A stretch of 18,310 bases of DNA. It comes from an uncultured Planctomycetaceae bacterium. Lineage in GTDB: Bacteria; Planctomycetota; Planctomycetia; Pirellulales; Pirellulaceae. The notes below the pieces were generated by a model. It had not been told where the DNA came from. It made no database searches and saw only the letters and a list, made by a program, of their open reading frames with translations. The position numbers and the translations under genes were made by a program. Positions 8,903-16,995 of the stretch are shown piece after piece (position 1 is the first letter of the stretch; every line of letters starts with the position of its first letter). Where the stretch lies: contig CALBSZ010000053.1 in NCBI GenBank assembly GCA_937967665.1, positions 1 through 18,310 on the forward strand. Reading direction: 5' to 3'.

Positions 8903-9011
8903 GATTCGCTTCAAAAAGGTGCTCCTTCGGGAAACAGGCTCGCTCGCGTGGATGGAAACCTCTGAGCGGCGACGCGCCAGCCAGCTCACAACCACCCGGT
9001 GTGCCAATTCT

Positions 9012-9950
9012 TCATCGCAGTGTTTTCAGGTAGTCACGTGCTCGATTGATCTCCGCGGTGACTGCGTCCGTTGTCTCCAGGATCGGCACGCCGCGCGGCA
9101 CGGGGTGCATGAAGATCTCGGTCCAGCCCGAATAGTCAATCGATTTCAGTGCGGCCACCAGCGGTGCGAAATCAAGGTCCCCGCGACCAGGCATTTGCAG
9201 CAACTCCTGTTCTTTGGGCAGTTTCTTCATGCAACCCATGCCGTGCTGCCACGCGTAAAAGACCGCGATCCGGTTGCCCAGCGATTGAATCAATTCCGCG
9301 ATTAATTGCGAGTCCTGCTCCAAATGATACGGGGCCAGCGCAACTCCCAGATGTTCGCTCGGGCAGAGTTCGACCAGCCATTTCAATGAATCGGGGGAGT
9401 CGATGAGATTGTTGCCGTGGTTCTCGATGGCGATCGTGACACCCGTTTCTTCCGCGACCGCCAGGTGCGGTTTCATCTGCTCGACAAACTTGCCGACCGC
9501 CGCCTTCAATGCGGAGCCTTTCAAGCCCGTCGGCCCTTTACCGCCGGTGACCATCGTATGGCACCCTAGCTGTTCAGCCAAACGCATTTCTTTCTGCAGC
9601 CCGAACGGGCCCAGTTTGTACTGCGTGATGCAGCCCAGTTGGACGTTGTGCATGCTGAGGAGTTCTTGAAAAGCGGCTGGCCCGATCGCGTCGAGTTGTT
9701 CGCGTTGATCGCCGTGCGGCTTGGGCCAGATGTCGATCGCCGCCGCCCCTGTTTTGGCAACTTCGGGCACGATCTCTTCCAGCTTCGTATAGCCGTACAT
9801 ACAGGAGCCGAGAATGTATTTCAGCCGAAAACCATTTGGCTCATCGGCACGCAGTTGTTGGAGCACACCGGCAGCAAGCGACGCGGTCGTTGCCGCGCAG
9901 AAACTGCGGCGTGAAATCGGTTGGCCTGGCACGTGTTTCTCCCTATCCAT
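9012..9950 (-). CDS. Tat-exported sugar phosphate isomerase/epimerase-like TIM barrel
   Basis: This 312-residue protein belongs to the xylose-isomerase-like/AP-endonuclease-2 TIM-barrel superfamily (PF01261), whose members isomerise, epimerise or cleave sugars and keto-sugars. Residues 10-35 carry a twin-arginine signal, SRRSFC followed by a hydrophobic Ala-rich stretch, so the enzyme is probably folded in the cytoplasm and exported with its metal. Barrel strands are visible at KYILGSCMYG, AAAIDIWPKPHG, HTMVTGGKG and VTIAIENHGNN, the last giving the usual metal-site Glu176 and His178. The gene lies 29 nt downstream of the MetE-like gene and 109 nt upstream of the DUF1080 gene. Together with a Tat-exported Gfo/Idh and a DUF1080 protein this fits an extracytoplasmic keto-sugar route. 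The exact reaction is unknown. Confidence 0.88.
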   Translation of the reverse strand: MDREKHVPGQPISRRSFCAATTASLAAGVLQQLRADEPNGFRLKYILGSCMYGYTKLEEIVPEVAKTGAAAIDIWPKPHGDQREQLDAIGPAAFQELLSMHNVQLGCITQYKLGPFGLQKEMRLAEQLGCHTMVTGGKGPTGLKGSALKAAVGKFVEQMKPHLAVAEETGVTIAIENHGNNLIDSPDSLKWLVELCPSEHLGVALAPYHLEQDSQLIAELIQSLGNRIAVFYAWQHGMGCMKKLPKEQELLQMPGRGDLDFAPLVAALKSIDYSGWTEIFMHPVPRGVPILETTDAVTAEINRARDYLKTLR

Positions 9951-9979
9951 TCTTGATTCGAAAGCGTTATCGATGTTAC

Positions 9980-11143
9980 TTACCTGAGTTCCTTCGATGC
10001 GATTCTAGCTCCTTCAGAGAGACTTTTAAACTTCGCCCAGACGATACTGGGATGGATCTCCTGTTCGGTGGCGGCGAACGACGCGAATCCGCAATCGCTG
10101 CCCGCCATCACATTCTCCTTCCCAACAACGTTGGCAAAACGCAGGATCCGCTGCGCAACCAGTTCGGGATGTTCGACCAGTGGAGTCGAGTGGGAGATCA
10201 CACCCGGCACAATAATCTTGCCCTCGGGGAGCTTGACGTTCTCCCAAACTTTCCATTCGTGTTCGTGACGCGGATTGCCGGCTTCGAACAAGTACGCCCC
10301 CGCGTCGACCTTAAGCATGATGTCAACGATGTCGGCCAGGTTCATTTCATGAACGCGAGGCCCAATATTGATTCCGTAGCAAGTGTGAAAACGAACCCGG
10401 TCGGAAGGCAGCCCTTGAAGGGCATGGTTGAGCGCTTCGACTCGCAACTGGGCCCAATCGCGACAATCCGCAACGGACAAGTCGGGCCGCGAGATGTAAT
10501 ATGTGAGCAGCCTTGGGTCGTCGATTTGCAGTATTAACCCAGAGTCAACAATCGCCTTGTATTCGTGCCGCATGGCATCGGCGATCGCATAAAGGTAAGC
10601 CTCGTCAGAATCGTAGAACTCGTTGGTCTGTTGCCCTTCCACATCCGACGGGGAAACGGCCGTCATAAAGACTTCTTCCGCGCCGTGCTTTTGTGCCGCA
10701 CTTTTGACATTGTCGATTTCTTGCGTCAGGATGTCCTGCCCGACGTAATGGATGGGACCCGTGCAGGTGAGTTTCACGGGCCGGGCAATCAGTCCTTCGC
10801 GTGCCTTGCGATGGGCATCATAGAACTCGGGAAAGGCGATCGTCTCGCGAGAATCCACCCACAGATCTTCCCCCTGCTCCTCGCTCGGCGAAAACCCCGA
10901 CAGGCGTTCCGTGATGTACGTGAGAAAGCTCGATTTGCCCTGCTCGCCGTCGCACACGACATCGATCCCCGTTTTGACCTGGCCGGCGACGATGTCGTCA
11001 ACGGCCTGTCGAGTCGAAGATAGAAACGCATCCTGATCGTAATCTTCCTTTCGCTCTTTAGCAAAGAGAAACTTCAGTTGGTGGTCCGGCCGCGCGAGGC
11101 TGCCGACGTGTGTTGTGAGAATGCGATCAATGCTACGCTTCAT
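9980..11143 (-). CDS. Stand-alone MetE C-terminal-like zinc methyltransferase
   Basis: This cytoplasmic 387-residue protein resembles the C-terminal catalytic half of cobalamin-independent methionine synthase (UROD/MetE superfamily), about half the size of full MetE. It begins with the family signature RILTTHVGSLARP and keeps the zinc set of MetE in order: His253 and Cys255 in FHTCYGIN, Glu287 in LFEAGN, and Cys351 in GSDCGF. DVVCDGEQGK (61-70) and LQIDDPRL (205-212) are further conserved patches. Short archaeal-type core MetE proteins take a methyl group from methylcobalamin or other donors, and related paralogues act on other thiols such as coenzyme M. Methionine synthesis is therefore only one option. 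ATG at 11143 has a good AGAGGAA site just upstream. It follows the Nramp-like transporter gene by 15 nt, which suggests a shared substrate or pathway. Confidence 0.87.
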   Translation of the reverse strand: MKRSIDRILTTHVGSLARPDHQLKFLFAKERKEDYDQDAFLSSTRQAVDDIVAGQVKTGIDVVCDGEQGKSSFLTYITERLSGFSPSEEQGEDLWVDSRETIAFPEFYDAHRKAREGLIARPVKLTCTGPIHYVGQDILTQEIDNVKSAAQKHGAEEVFMTAVSPSDVEGQQTNEFYDSDEAYLYAIADAMRHEYKAIVDSGLILQIDDPRLLTYYISRPDLSVADCRDWAQLRVEALNHALQGLPSDRVRFHTCYGINIGPRVHEMNLADIVDIMLKVDAGAYLFEAGNPRHEHEWKVWENVKLPEGKIIVPGVISHSTPLVEHPELVAQRILRFANVVGKENVMAGSDCGFASFAATEQEIHPSIVWAKFKSLSEGARIASKELR

Positions 11144-11158
11144 GACTCAGTTCCTCTT

Positions 11159-12898
11159 TCAGTTTAGACGAATGCGTCTCGTGAAGGAAACAACCACTCC
11201 GACCAGGACCAGCACGGCAAAGAAGCCGACGGCGATGTGCCGTACAAGGATCGACGTGCCAGGGACCTTTGTCGCGTCGTTTAGAATTGAAATCGCCGCG
11301 CCGATGATCGCCAGCGTCACGCCGACGCCCATCAGCACGTTCCACACCAGGCGGGTCACGCCCGCGGGCATGGCGGCGCCCAGGAGTCGGCGGTTGTTCA
11401 TCAAACAGAGGAACCCGATATAGGCGATGGGAAGCAGTACCATCCCAAAACGGCTGGTCGGCACGGCGAGGTAGAAATTCGCTTTGCCAGACCAGAGGAA
11501 CAGCGCGCCAAGCGATCCCGTGATCCCCGGCAGTAGGCAGCCGACACGGTACAGCCAACCGGTGGCGGGCAGTCCCGACATCTCGCAAAACGCGAATCCG
11601 TTGATGAGCATCAAAATGACGATGCTGGAGACCGCCATGCCAATCACGCCGACCCCGAAGACAGTCTGAGCGATTCCTCGACCCGTAAACCGCTCCAGGG
11701 AATTGGCCAGCGCGAAGGCATCGCGTTTGATCAAGGTAGCAGCAAGAATTCGATCCGCCTCGGGCATGTCAGCCGGAGACGTTTCACTTTCAGTTGCCTC
11801 AAGCATTTCGTTGAGGTTGTGTTCGTACGCAATCACAAGCTCGGCAGGCAGCGCGGCGCTGCCGTCAGCCTGATGGATATGGATCAATCCCGCTTCCGGT
11901 CGCCCGTGAAACTGCGATCCCGCGGCAATGACGACGCAACTGGTTGCGAACAAAAACGGCAAGAACAGACCGATGCCCAGGTCCACTTTGGCCAAGCCGC
12001 AGAATTCGCTGTCCCATCCGCGTTTCAGCATCGAGTAGGGCAGTAGAAAGGTCATGTTGATGCCCACAGCCGTCGCCGCCGCGGCAACCATGCGATCGCG
12101 TTGCGCCGAGACGACCGTGGCGTGCCAATACTCCGGCGCGGATGATTGTTCCACCAGGGGACGCAAGGACTGCGTCGGCTCGAACAGGAGTCCTGGATTG
12201 GGAACAAAGCCCGCCAGTATCTGCTGCCAAGGCAGTCCGGCGTCACTTGCCGACATCGTGACGACGACCATAAAGAAGCTGGCAACCACCAGCCCGACCA
12301 TGAGTTTCAAGATGATATCGAACGCCTGGAAGCACTTTCCGCCTTGATCGTACAACCACACAATTGCAGTGGAGATAACGAACAACAACGCTGCGGCAAC
12401 AAATTCGCCGCCCGTGAACGTGAGCGCCCCAAGATTCTGGCGCAGCGCTGCCGTGCCAAGGGAAAACTGCGGCATGGCCCACACCAGGTTCGCCAGGACC
12501 GTTGCCACGATCCAGGCCCAGCCAAGCACGGGGCTGATATAGAAGTTCAACGCTGAAAAAGGCTTCTCGCCGGTACACAGCGTTACATGAGCGATGGCGC
12601 TGAGCATCACGATGCCGAAGATCATCATCAGTGGTTGCAGCCACATCAACTCGTAGCCGCCAATGATGCCGAGGTAAAGACTGCCCGCCAGCGAGCCGCC
12701 GCCGAGTGTAATCGCGCTTTGCAGCCAGCCGGGACCGGACAGCTTTAGGTACTCCACGAATGTGGCACTTGGCCCGGCCTTCTTGGCCGCCAGGATGCGT
12801 TCGCGTTGATGTTGAGCAATGTTGGTTGACACGGGGATGGATTCAATCTGAGAATTCTGCTGGCTCCGGCGAGAACCAACGATATTTATGCAAGTCAC
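11159..12898 (-). CDS. Nramp-superfamily membrane protein lacking metal-binding motifs
   Basis: This is an integral membrane protein of up to 579 residues with about eleven hydrophobic segments and the LeuT-like Nramp (SLC11) architecture. The first transmembrane helix has GPGWLQSAITLGGGSLAGS: the GPG lead-in is retained, but the metal-binding DPGN is GGGS (66-69). In the sixth helix the usual MPH reads MTF in GINMTFLLPYSM (280-290). Canonical Mn/Fe transporters need the Asp, Asn and Met of these motifs, so another substrate is likely. A polar loop of about 75 residues (roughly 330-405) interrupts the later helices. The frame begins with GTG at 12898, and a second GTG at 12832 (reading VSTNIAQH) is equally plausible, with no clear ribosome site for either. 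The MetE-like gene follows 15 nt downstream. Confidence 0.8.
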   Translation of the reverse strand: MTCINIVGSRRSQQNSQIESIPVSTNIAQHQRERILAAKKAGPSATFVEYLKLSGPGWLQSAITLGGGSLAGSLYLGIIGGYELMWLQPLMMIFGIVMLSAIAHVTLCTGEKPFSALNFYISPVLGWAWIVATVLANLVWAMPQFSLGTAALRQNLGALTFTGGEFVAAALLFVISTAIVWLYDQGGKCFQAFDIILKLMVGLVVASFFMVVVTMSASDAGLPWQQILAGFVPNPGLLFEPTQSLRPLVEQSSAPEYWHATVVSAQRDRMVAAAATAVGINMTFLLPYSMLKRGWDSEFCGLAKVDLGIGLFLPFLFATSCVVIAAGSQFHGRPEAGLIHIHQADGSAALPAELVIAYEHNLNEMLEATESETSPADMPEADRILAATLIKRDAFALANSLERFTGRGIAQTVFGVGVIGMAVSSIVILMLINGFAFCEMSGLPATGWLYRVGCLLPGITGSLGALFLWSGKANFYLAVPTSRFGMVLLPIAYIGFLCLMNNRRLLGAAMPAGVTRLVWNVLMGVGVTLAIIGAAISILNDATKVPGTSILVRHIAVGFFAVLVLVGVVVSFTRRIRLN

Positions 12899-13057
12899 CG
12901 GACCTTGGGCGGGTCAGGCGCGCGATGTGATTCACGGCATATCCTCGGCACAAGACGTTAACGCCATTATCTCCCCAACTACGTGCGATGGTTCTACACC
13001 GGTCAAACCCAGATCGAGTCCTGGATATCGAGTAAGCTCTGCTGCAGCCAACGGGCA

Positions 13058-14353
13058 TCAGGCGATTTCGAATCCGGCACGCTGCTCGCGGCTCAGCCAG
13101 CCATCTGCCTGCTTGTCGCCGACAAAACTTTCCTCCGCGGGATTCCACTGTAAGGAACGGCCAAGCCGCATCGAGATGTTGCCGAGGTGGCAGGTGCTTA
13201 CGCTGCGGTGCTGGCTGATCACGTCCGAGATCGGCCGCTTGCGCGACTCGATGCAATCGAAGAAGTTACCCATGTGATTGATGATCGCGTCCAGCTTGCC
13301 CGCGCGCTGCGGGCGGTCAAGGTTGTCGAAGTCGTAGGCAACGAACGCATCGCGCGGCAGCGGATTCTGTTTCAGGTCTTCCACCGGTTTGCCGTCCACC
13401 GTGCCGCGATTGACAAAGATTCGGCCTTCGCTCCCGGTGAACATCACACCATTGCGGCCCGTGTCGCTGACCGTGAGTTCCACGCCATTGGCGTACTTGT
13501 ACCTCACGCCGTAGTCGACCGCCACGTTGTAGCCGTCTTTGACTGAGGGCAACTTGCAATTGCCGTCGATCTCGACCGGCAGAGAATCAATGCCCCACTG
13601 GGCGATGTCGATGTGGTGCGCGCCCCAGTCCGTCATCTGCCCGCCGGAATACTCGTACCACCAGCGGAAGGTGTAATGGCAACGCTCGGGGATGTAGGGC
13701 ACATCCGGCGTCTGTCCTTGCCATAGGTTCCAGTTCAAGTGCTTCGGCACGGGCGTAGTCTTGAATGGTCCACCGGTCACATTCTTGCCAAGTACCACGT
13801 CCACTCGCTCAAGCTTGCCGAGACGTCCCGCGCGTATTAACTCGATTGCCAGGCGAAAACGACTGTCGCTCCGCTGCCAGGACCCGACTTGCACCACGCG
13901 GCCCGTTTGTTGAACGACGTCGGCCAACCATTTACCTTCGTCGACTGTCAGCGTTAAAGGTTTCTCGCAATAAATATCCTTTCCGGCGCGGCAGGCGTCG
14001 ATCACCATCTTCGTGTGCCAATGATCCGGCGTGCCGATCGTCACAACGTCCACGTCCTGACGTTCGAGCAACTGGCGATAGTCTTCGAAGGTGGCCGATT
14101 TGCCACCGAAGTCCGCCTTGGCCTTTTCGAGGATTTGCGAGTCGACATCCGCAATCGCAACCACGTCGCCGTGCGCCTTCGCCTTGTGGGCAATGACCGA
14201 TCCCTGATACCGCATGCCGATGGCGCCGATGCCAGGACGCTCCAGCGCGGAGCGACTTTCGGCGCGGGAGGTCGACGTGTGGACCCACGGTTGTCCCGCA
14301 GCCGCCGCAACCGCGGCAGCGCACTGTAGGAATTGACGACGTGACGTTTTCAT
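13058..14353 (-). CDS. Tat-exported Gfo/Idh/MocA family oxidoreductase
   Basis: This is a predicted NAD(P)-dependent sugar dehydrogenase, 431 residues. The N-terminus is a twin-arginine signal, MKTSRRQFLQCAAAVAAAAG, which implies export with bound cofactor. The Rossmann domain shows GIGAIGMRYQG (41-51), VVAIADVD (64-71) and the family signature YCEKPLT (128-134). In the C-terminal beta-sheet domain DWGAHHIDIAQWG carries the His/Asp pair used in catalysis. Exported members in Bacteroidetes and Planctomycetes act on glycosides, some by 3-oxidation. The frame continues to 14395, but ATG at 14353 has a strong GGGAGG 7 nt upstream and puts the Tat signal at the start. The upstream 14354-14607 contains no gene that I can see. 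Downstream, 13057-12899 has no gene either and may hold the promoter of the Nramp-like gene. Confidence 0.93.
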   Translation of the reverse strand: MKTSRRQFLQCAAAVAAAAGQPWVHTSTSRAESRSALERPGIGAIGMRYQGSVIAHKAKAHGDVVAIADVDSQILEKAKADFGGKSATFEDYRQLLERQDVDVVTIGTPDHWHTKMVIDACRAGKDIYCEKPLTLTVDEGKWLADVVQQTGRVVQVGSWQRSDSRFRLAIELIRAGRLGKLERVDVVLGKNVTGGPFKTTPVPKHLNWNLWQGQTPDVPYIPERCHYTFRWWYEYSGGQMTDWGAHHIDIAQWGIDSLPVEIDGNCKLPSVKDGYNVAVDYGVRYKYANGVELTVSDTGRNGVMFTGSEGRIFVNRGTVDGKPVEDLKQNPLPRDAFVAYDFDNLDRPQRAGKLDAIINHMGNFFDCIESRKRPISDVISQHRSVSTCHLGNISMRLGRSLQWNPAEESFVGDKQADGWLSREQRAGFEIA

Positions 14354-14607
14354 GGCTCGCCTCCCGGTTGCAGAGTAATTACGTTTTTGCTTCACTCCAG
14401 ATCTACCATTCTAACCAACAAAGCACAACAATTCATCGCTGCCGGTGTCAACTTTGCTGCACTCGATGTCACTTTCGCGTCAGTTCATTCAGGCCACTCG
14501 GTTACCCGCGAAGCCGCTTCAAGGCGGCCTGACGCGCAAGGCAGGGACAAAAACCGGCGATGGCGGAGGATCCAGTTGCTCCTTGAACCTCGAGTCCGTC
14601 AACAGGC

Positions 14608-14960
14608 TTACTCGCCGGTATAGTAAAGAAAGCGATTCAATCGGATCACGACGCGGCCATCCGCGATCGCGAAACCGGCATCGAATCGGCCTCGCCCTTC
14701 CCGTTCATTCGTGGCCCACAATTCGAACTGGGGTTTGACGGCGACAACAAAGCACCTGCCGCCGCGCGACAGACAATAACTCTTGCCGTCTCCCAGAACG
14801 GGCGAGGCATCATCTGGTCGGCGCGCGACACGCGTTCCTCGTAGATGATCTCGCCGGTAGAATCTTTGGCGCAATGAGCGATCCCCAGCATTTCATGTAT
14901 CCAGTAGAGGTGCCCATCGTGGAAGACGGGGGACAATACGTCCGAACATACCTGCTTGCG
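14608..14960 (-). pseudogene. Frameshifted remnant of a PQQ-like beta-propeller (BamB-like) gene
   Basis: Two minus-strand frames together give the C-terminus of a PQQ-binding-like beta-propeller protein. From 14960 to about 14815 one frame reads LSPVFHDGHLYWIHEMLGIAHC, then STGEIIYEERVSRADQ. Coding likeness then switches to a second frame, which reads DASPVLGDGKSYCLSRGGRCF, then VVAVKPQFELWATNE, and ends LNRFLYYTGE-stop at 14608. The repeat pattern (HDGHLYW, TGEIIYEER, ASPVLGDGK, RFLY..GE) is typical of planctomycete PQQ-repeat proteins. A single-base loss near 14810-14825 would explain the switch. The first frame has a TAG at 14963-14961 and no start region, so the 5' part is missing. I read this as gene decay. 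A sequencing error could explain the frameshift but not the missing N-terminus. Confidence 0.7.
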
Positions 14961-15078
14961 CTACGCGTTTGAATTTGTGCGGATCGCTGTAAAGGTCGCG
15001 GTATCCGCCTAATCCTGTCGCCGGCACTCGCCTTCTCAGTAAAGTCCGCAGACCTGAACGTGACGGCGAGCCAGCCCG

Positions 15079-16995
15079 CTACCGTTCTGCCGCGGGTTCT
15101 TGCACCCAGGCTTCATTGACGGCGACGCAGGACATGCGCGAGCCGAAAACGTAGATGAGGCCGTCAAAACCTTGCGCGGCGGACAGGTAGCCGCCCACGG
15201 CGGGCAAGTGACGGATGTGCGGCCACGATTGACCGTCGTCGTACGACAGGGCGACCAGGGTCCCCCGCTTTCCAGTAAGCGGCGGTTGGCGCGCGTCGCG
15301 AGCGCACAACAACAGCGCGCCGCTCTTTAATCGCAACGCGGCGGCCTTCTGCCCGACGCTGATAGCGCCGAACGGAGTGTTGCTGGCGGACCATGTCGCG
15401 CCGTGATCCGTACTGACCAATCGCGGCAGCGGGTCCGGCCCGCGCAGGAACGCGATGATCGAACCGTGGCTTCCCGGCGCGATGGCGGGATGAATCGCAT
15501 ACTTGCCTTCCATGGCCTTCCGCAAGTCGCCGGCAGCCACTCGCCACGTCTGCCCTTCATCGCGACTGACCAGGAGCGATTCGGTGCGGTGCCCGCTACC
15601 GTCCACCGCCAAATAGATGGTACCGTCGGCCGTAGCGAAAGCGGAACACGCCTGACTCAGATTGTGAGGACCTTCACGCCGAAAAATGATCCGCGGCGGA
15701 CTCCATGTTTTGCCGTTGTCGTCCGACGTCCGCATGATGTTGGACGTTTCATCCCAGCCGCGCAACGACTGGCTGGCAAAGTGGAAAATGCGACCGCGGT
15801 GCGTCAGCAGAACCGGCGCGTGGTCGTTGACATCGGGAACGTCGAAAAACAGCGTCGCGGGTTGCCAGTGGTTGCTTCCAGCTGGTAATCGCGCGGAAGC
15901 CTGTGCCAACTCGCGGCCCGATTCGCTCTTGGTCGTGTACCAGCAGGCCAGCACGTCGCCATTGGGACACACACAGCAAGCTGCGAAGTGATTCCAGGCA
16001 CTGAAGATCGGCCCCCACGTGTTTTCGGGAATCGTCGGGCGGCGGTTCGCGAAGTCGTCGAAATATGGGGCCTTCGAGCGGGTGTCGTTTGCGGCATCCT
16101 TCGGCGGTGGAGGGGCCGTAACTTCTTCAGGGTTGTTTCGAGTGATCGAAGAAGGTCCTGCCGGCCGTGCGCGGCTGTGAGGTAACTCGCCCAGGACGAC
16201 TCGAAATCCCGTGCAGCGATTGGCATCGTCCGGCAGTCGTCCTGAACGGTTGGCGCTCCTGGCGTAGCGTGCATTGTTCTTCTGCCAACTGGGAACGTCG
16301 TAGCTGCCGCCGCGGGTGACACGGACGTAGCCGTTATCGCGCCCGACGGGATCAGTTTCGGGCTCCGCGGCATACGGCCCATACCAATCCCAGCACCATT
16401 CTTCGACATTGCCGTGCATGTCGTACAGGCCCCATGCGTTGGGCTGGAAACTTTCGACGGGCTGTGTTCGATGTCGCCGGTCGCCCGCGATGTTGGCCTG
16501 TTTGTCAGTTAATCCCTCACCCGTGTGAAACCGACTCGCCGTCCCTGCTCGACATGCGTACTCCCATTCCGCCTCCGTCGGCAGCCGATAGGTGCGGCCC
16601 TCCTGTTTGGACAACCACTGGCAGAAGTCGACGGCCTGCTGCCAGGTGACCATGGTTACCGGTTCCTCATCCGTCACGGATGCGTTGCCGACGCCGCGGA
16701 GCTGTTCGTGCCGCGGGTCGAACTTTTCGAATTGAGCGTTGGTGACCTCCGTCGCCCCCAAAAAGAATGCTTTCGTAATCCGTACTTTGTGAACCGGAGA
16801 TTCGTCCCAATCCCGCTCACTCCATTCCGCCTCCGTAGTTGGCGGCGCCTGTCCGCGGCCCATGTGGAATTCGCCGGGGGCAATGCGCACCAGCTTCATC
16901 CCGATGGAGTTCGTATAGGCTTGTTGTTCCGGCGCGGCTTCGGCGGGCGCGGCCGATGAGAGCAGCAGGTATACGGCTAGTGACGGAATGTTCAT
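15079..16995 (-). CDS. SUMF/FGE-like domain fused to a sialidase-like propeller, exported
   Basis: This 638-residue protein has a signal peptide (1-21) and two modules. Residues about 28-268 are an FGE-sulfatase/SUMF domain (PF03781): NSIGMKLVRIAPGEFHMG, LGATEVTNAQFEKF, YRLPTEAEWEYACRAGT, WGLYDMHGNVEEWCWDWYG, RVTRGGSYD and CTGFRVVLGE. Residues about 320-625 are a sialidase-like beta-propeller with four Asp-boxes: SDDNGKTW (424-431), SRDEGQTW (477-484), STDHGATW (528-535) and SYDDGQSW (584-591). A Pro/Ala-rich linker joins them. In true formylglycine-generating enzymes the segment after GGSY contains a Cys-x(n)-SYCNRYR motif. Here it reads DVPSWQKNNARYARSANR without Cys, so sulfatase activation is unlikely. 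The ATG overlaps the stop of the preceding gene as ATGA, with AGGA just upstream, which indicates translational coupling. Confidence 0.9.
   Translation of the reverse strand: MNIPSLAVYLLLSSAAPAEAAPEQQAYTNSIGMKLVRIAPGEFHMGRGQAPPTTEAEWSERDWDESPVHKVRITKAFFLGATEVTNAQFEKFDPRHEQLRGVGNASVTDEEPVTMVTWQQAVDFCQWLSKQEGRTYRLPTEAEWEYACRAGTASRFHTGEGLTDKQANIAGDRRHRTQPVESFQPNAWGLYDMHGNVEEWCWDWYGPYAAEPETDPVGRDNGYVRVTRGGSYDVPSWQKNNARYARSANRSGRLPDDANRCTGFRVVLGELPHSRARPAGPSSITRNNPEEVTAPPPPKDAANDTRSKAPYFDDFANRRPTIPENTWGPIFSAWNHFAACCVCPNGDVLACWYTTKSESGRELAQASARLPAGSNHWQPATLFFDVPDVNDHAPVLLTHRGRIFHFASQSLRGWDETSNIMRTSDDNGKTWSPPRIIFRREGPHNLSQACSAFATADGTIYLAVDGSGHRTESLLVSRDEGQTWRVAAGDLRKAMEGKYAIHPAIAPGSHGSIIAFLRGPDPLPRLVSTDHGATWSASNTPFGAISVGQKAAALRLKSGALLLCARDARQPPLTGKRGTLVALSYDDGQSWPHIRHLPAVGGYLSAAQGFDGLIYVFGSRMSCVAVNEAWVQEPAAER

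Noticed and set aside
9980..11143. Full-length methionine synthase MetE
   Set aside because: At 387 residues it has only the zinc-binding catalytic half, so a methionine-synthase name would be over-specific.
11159..12898. Ordinary MntH manganese/iron transporter
   Set aside because: The DPGN and MPH motifs needed for metal binding are replaced by GGGS and MTF.
15079..16995. A working formylglycine-generating enzyme that activates the window's sulfatase
   Set aside because: The cysteine-containing catalytic segment of FGE is absent although the fold motifs are kept.
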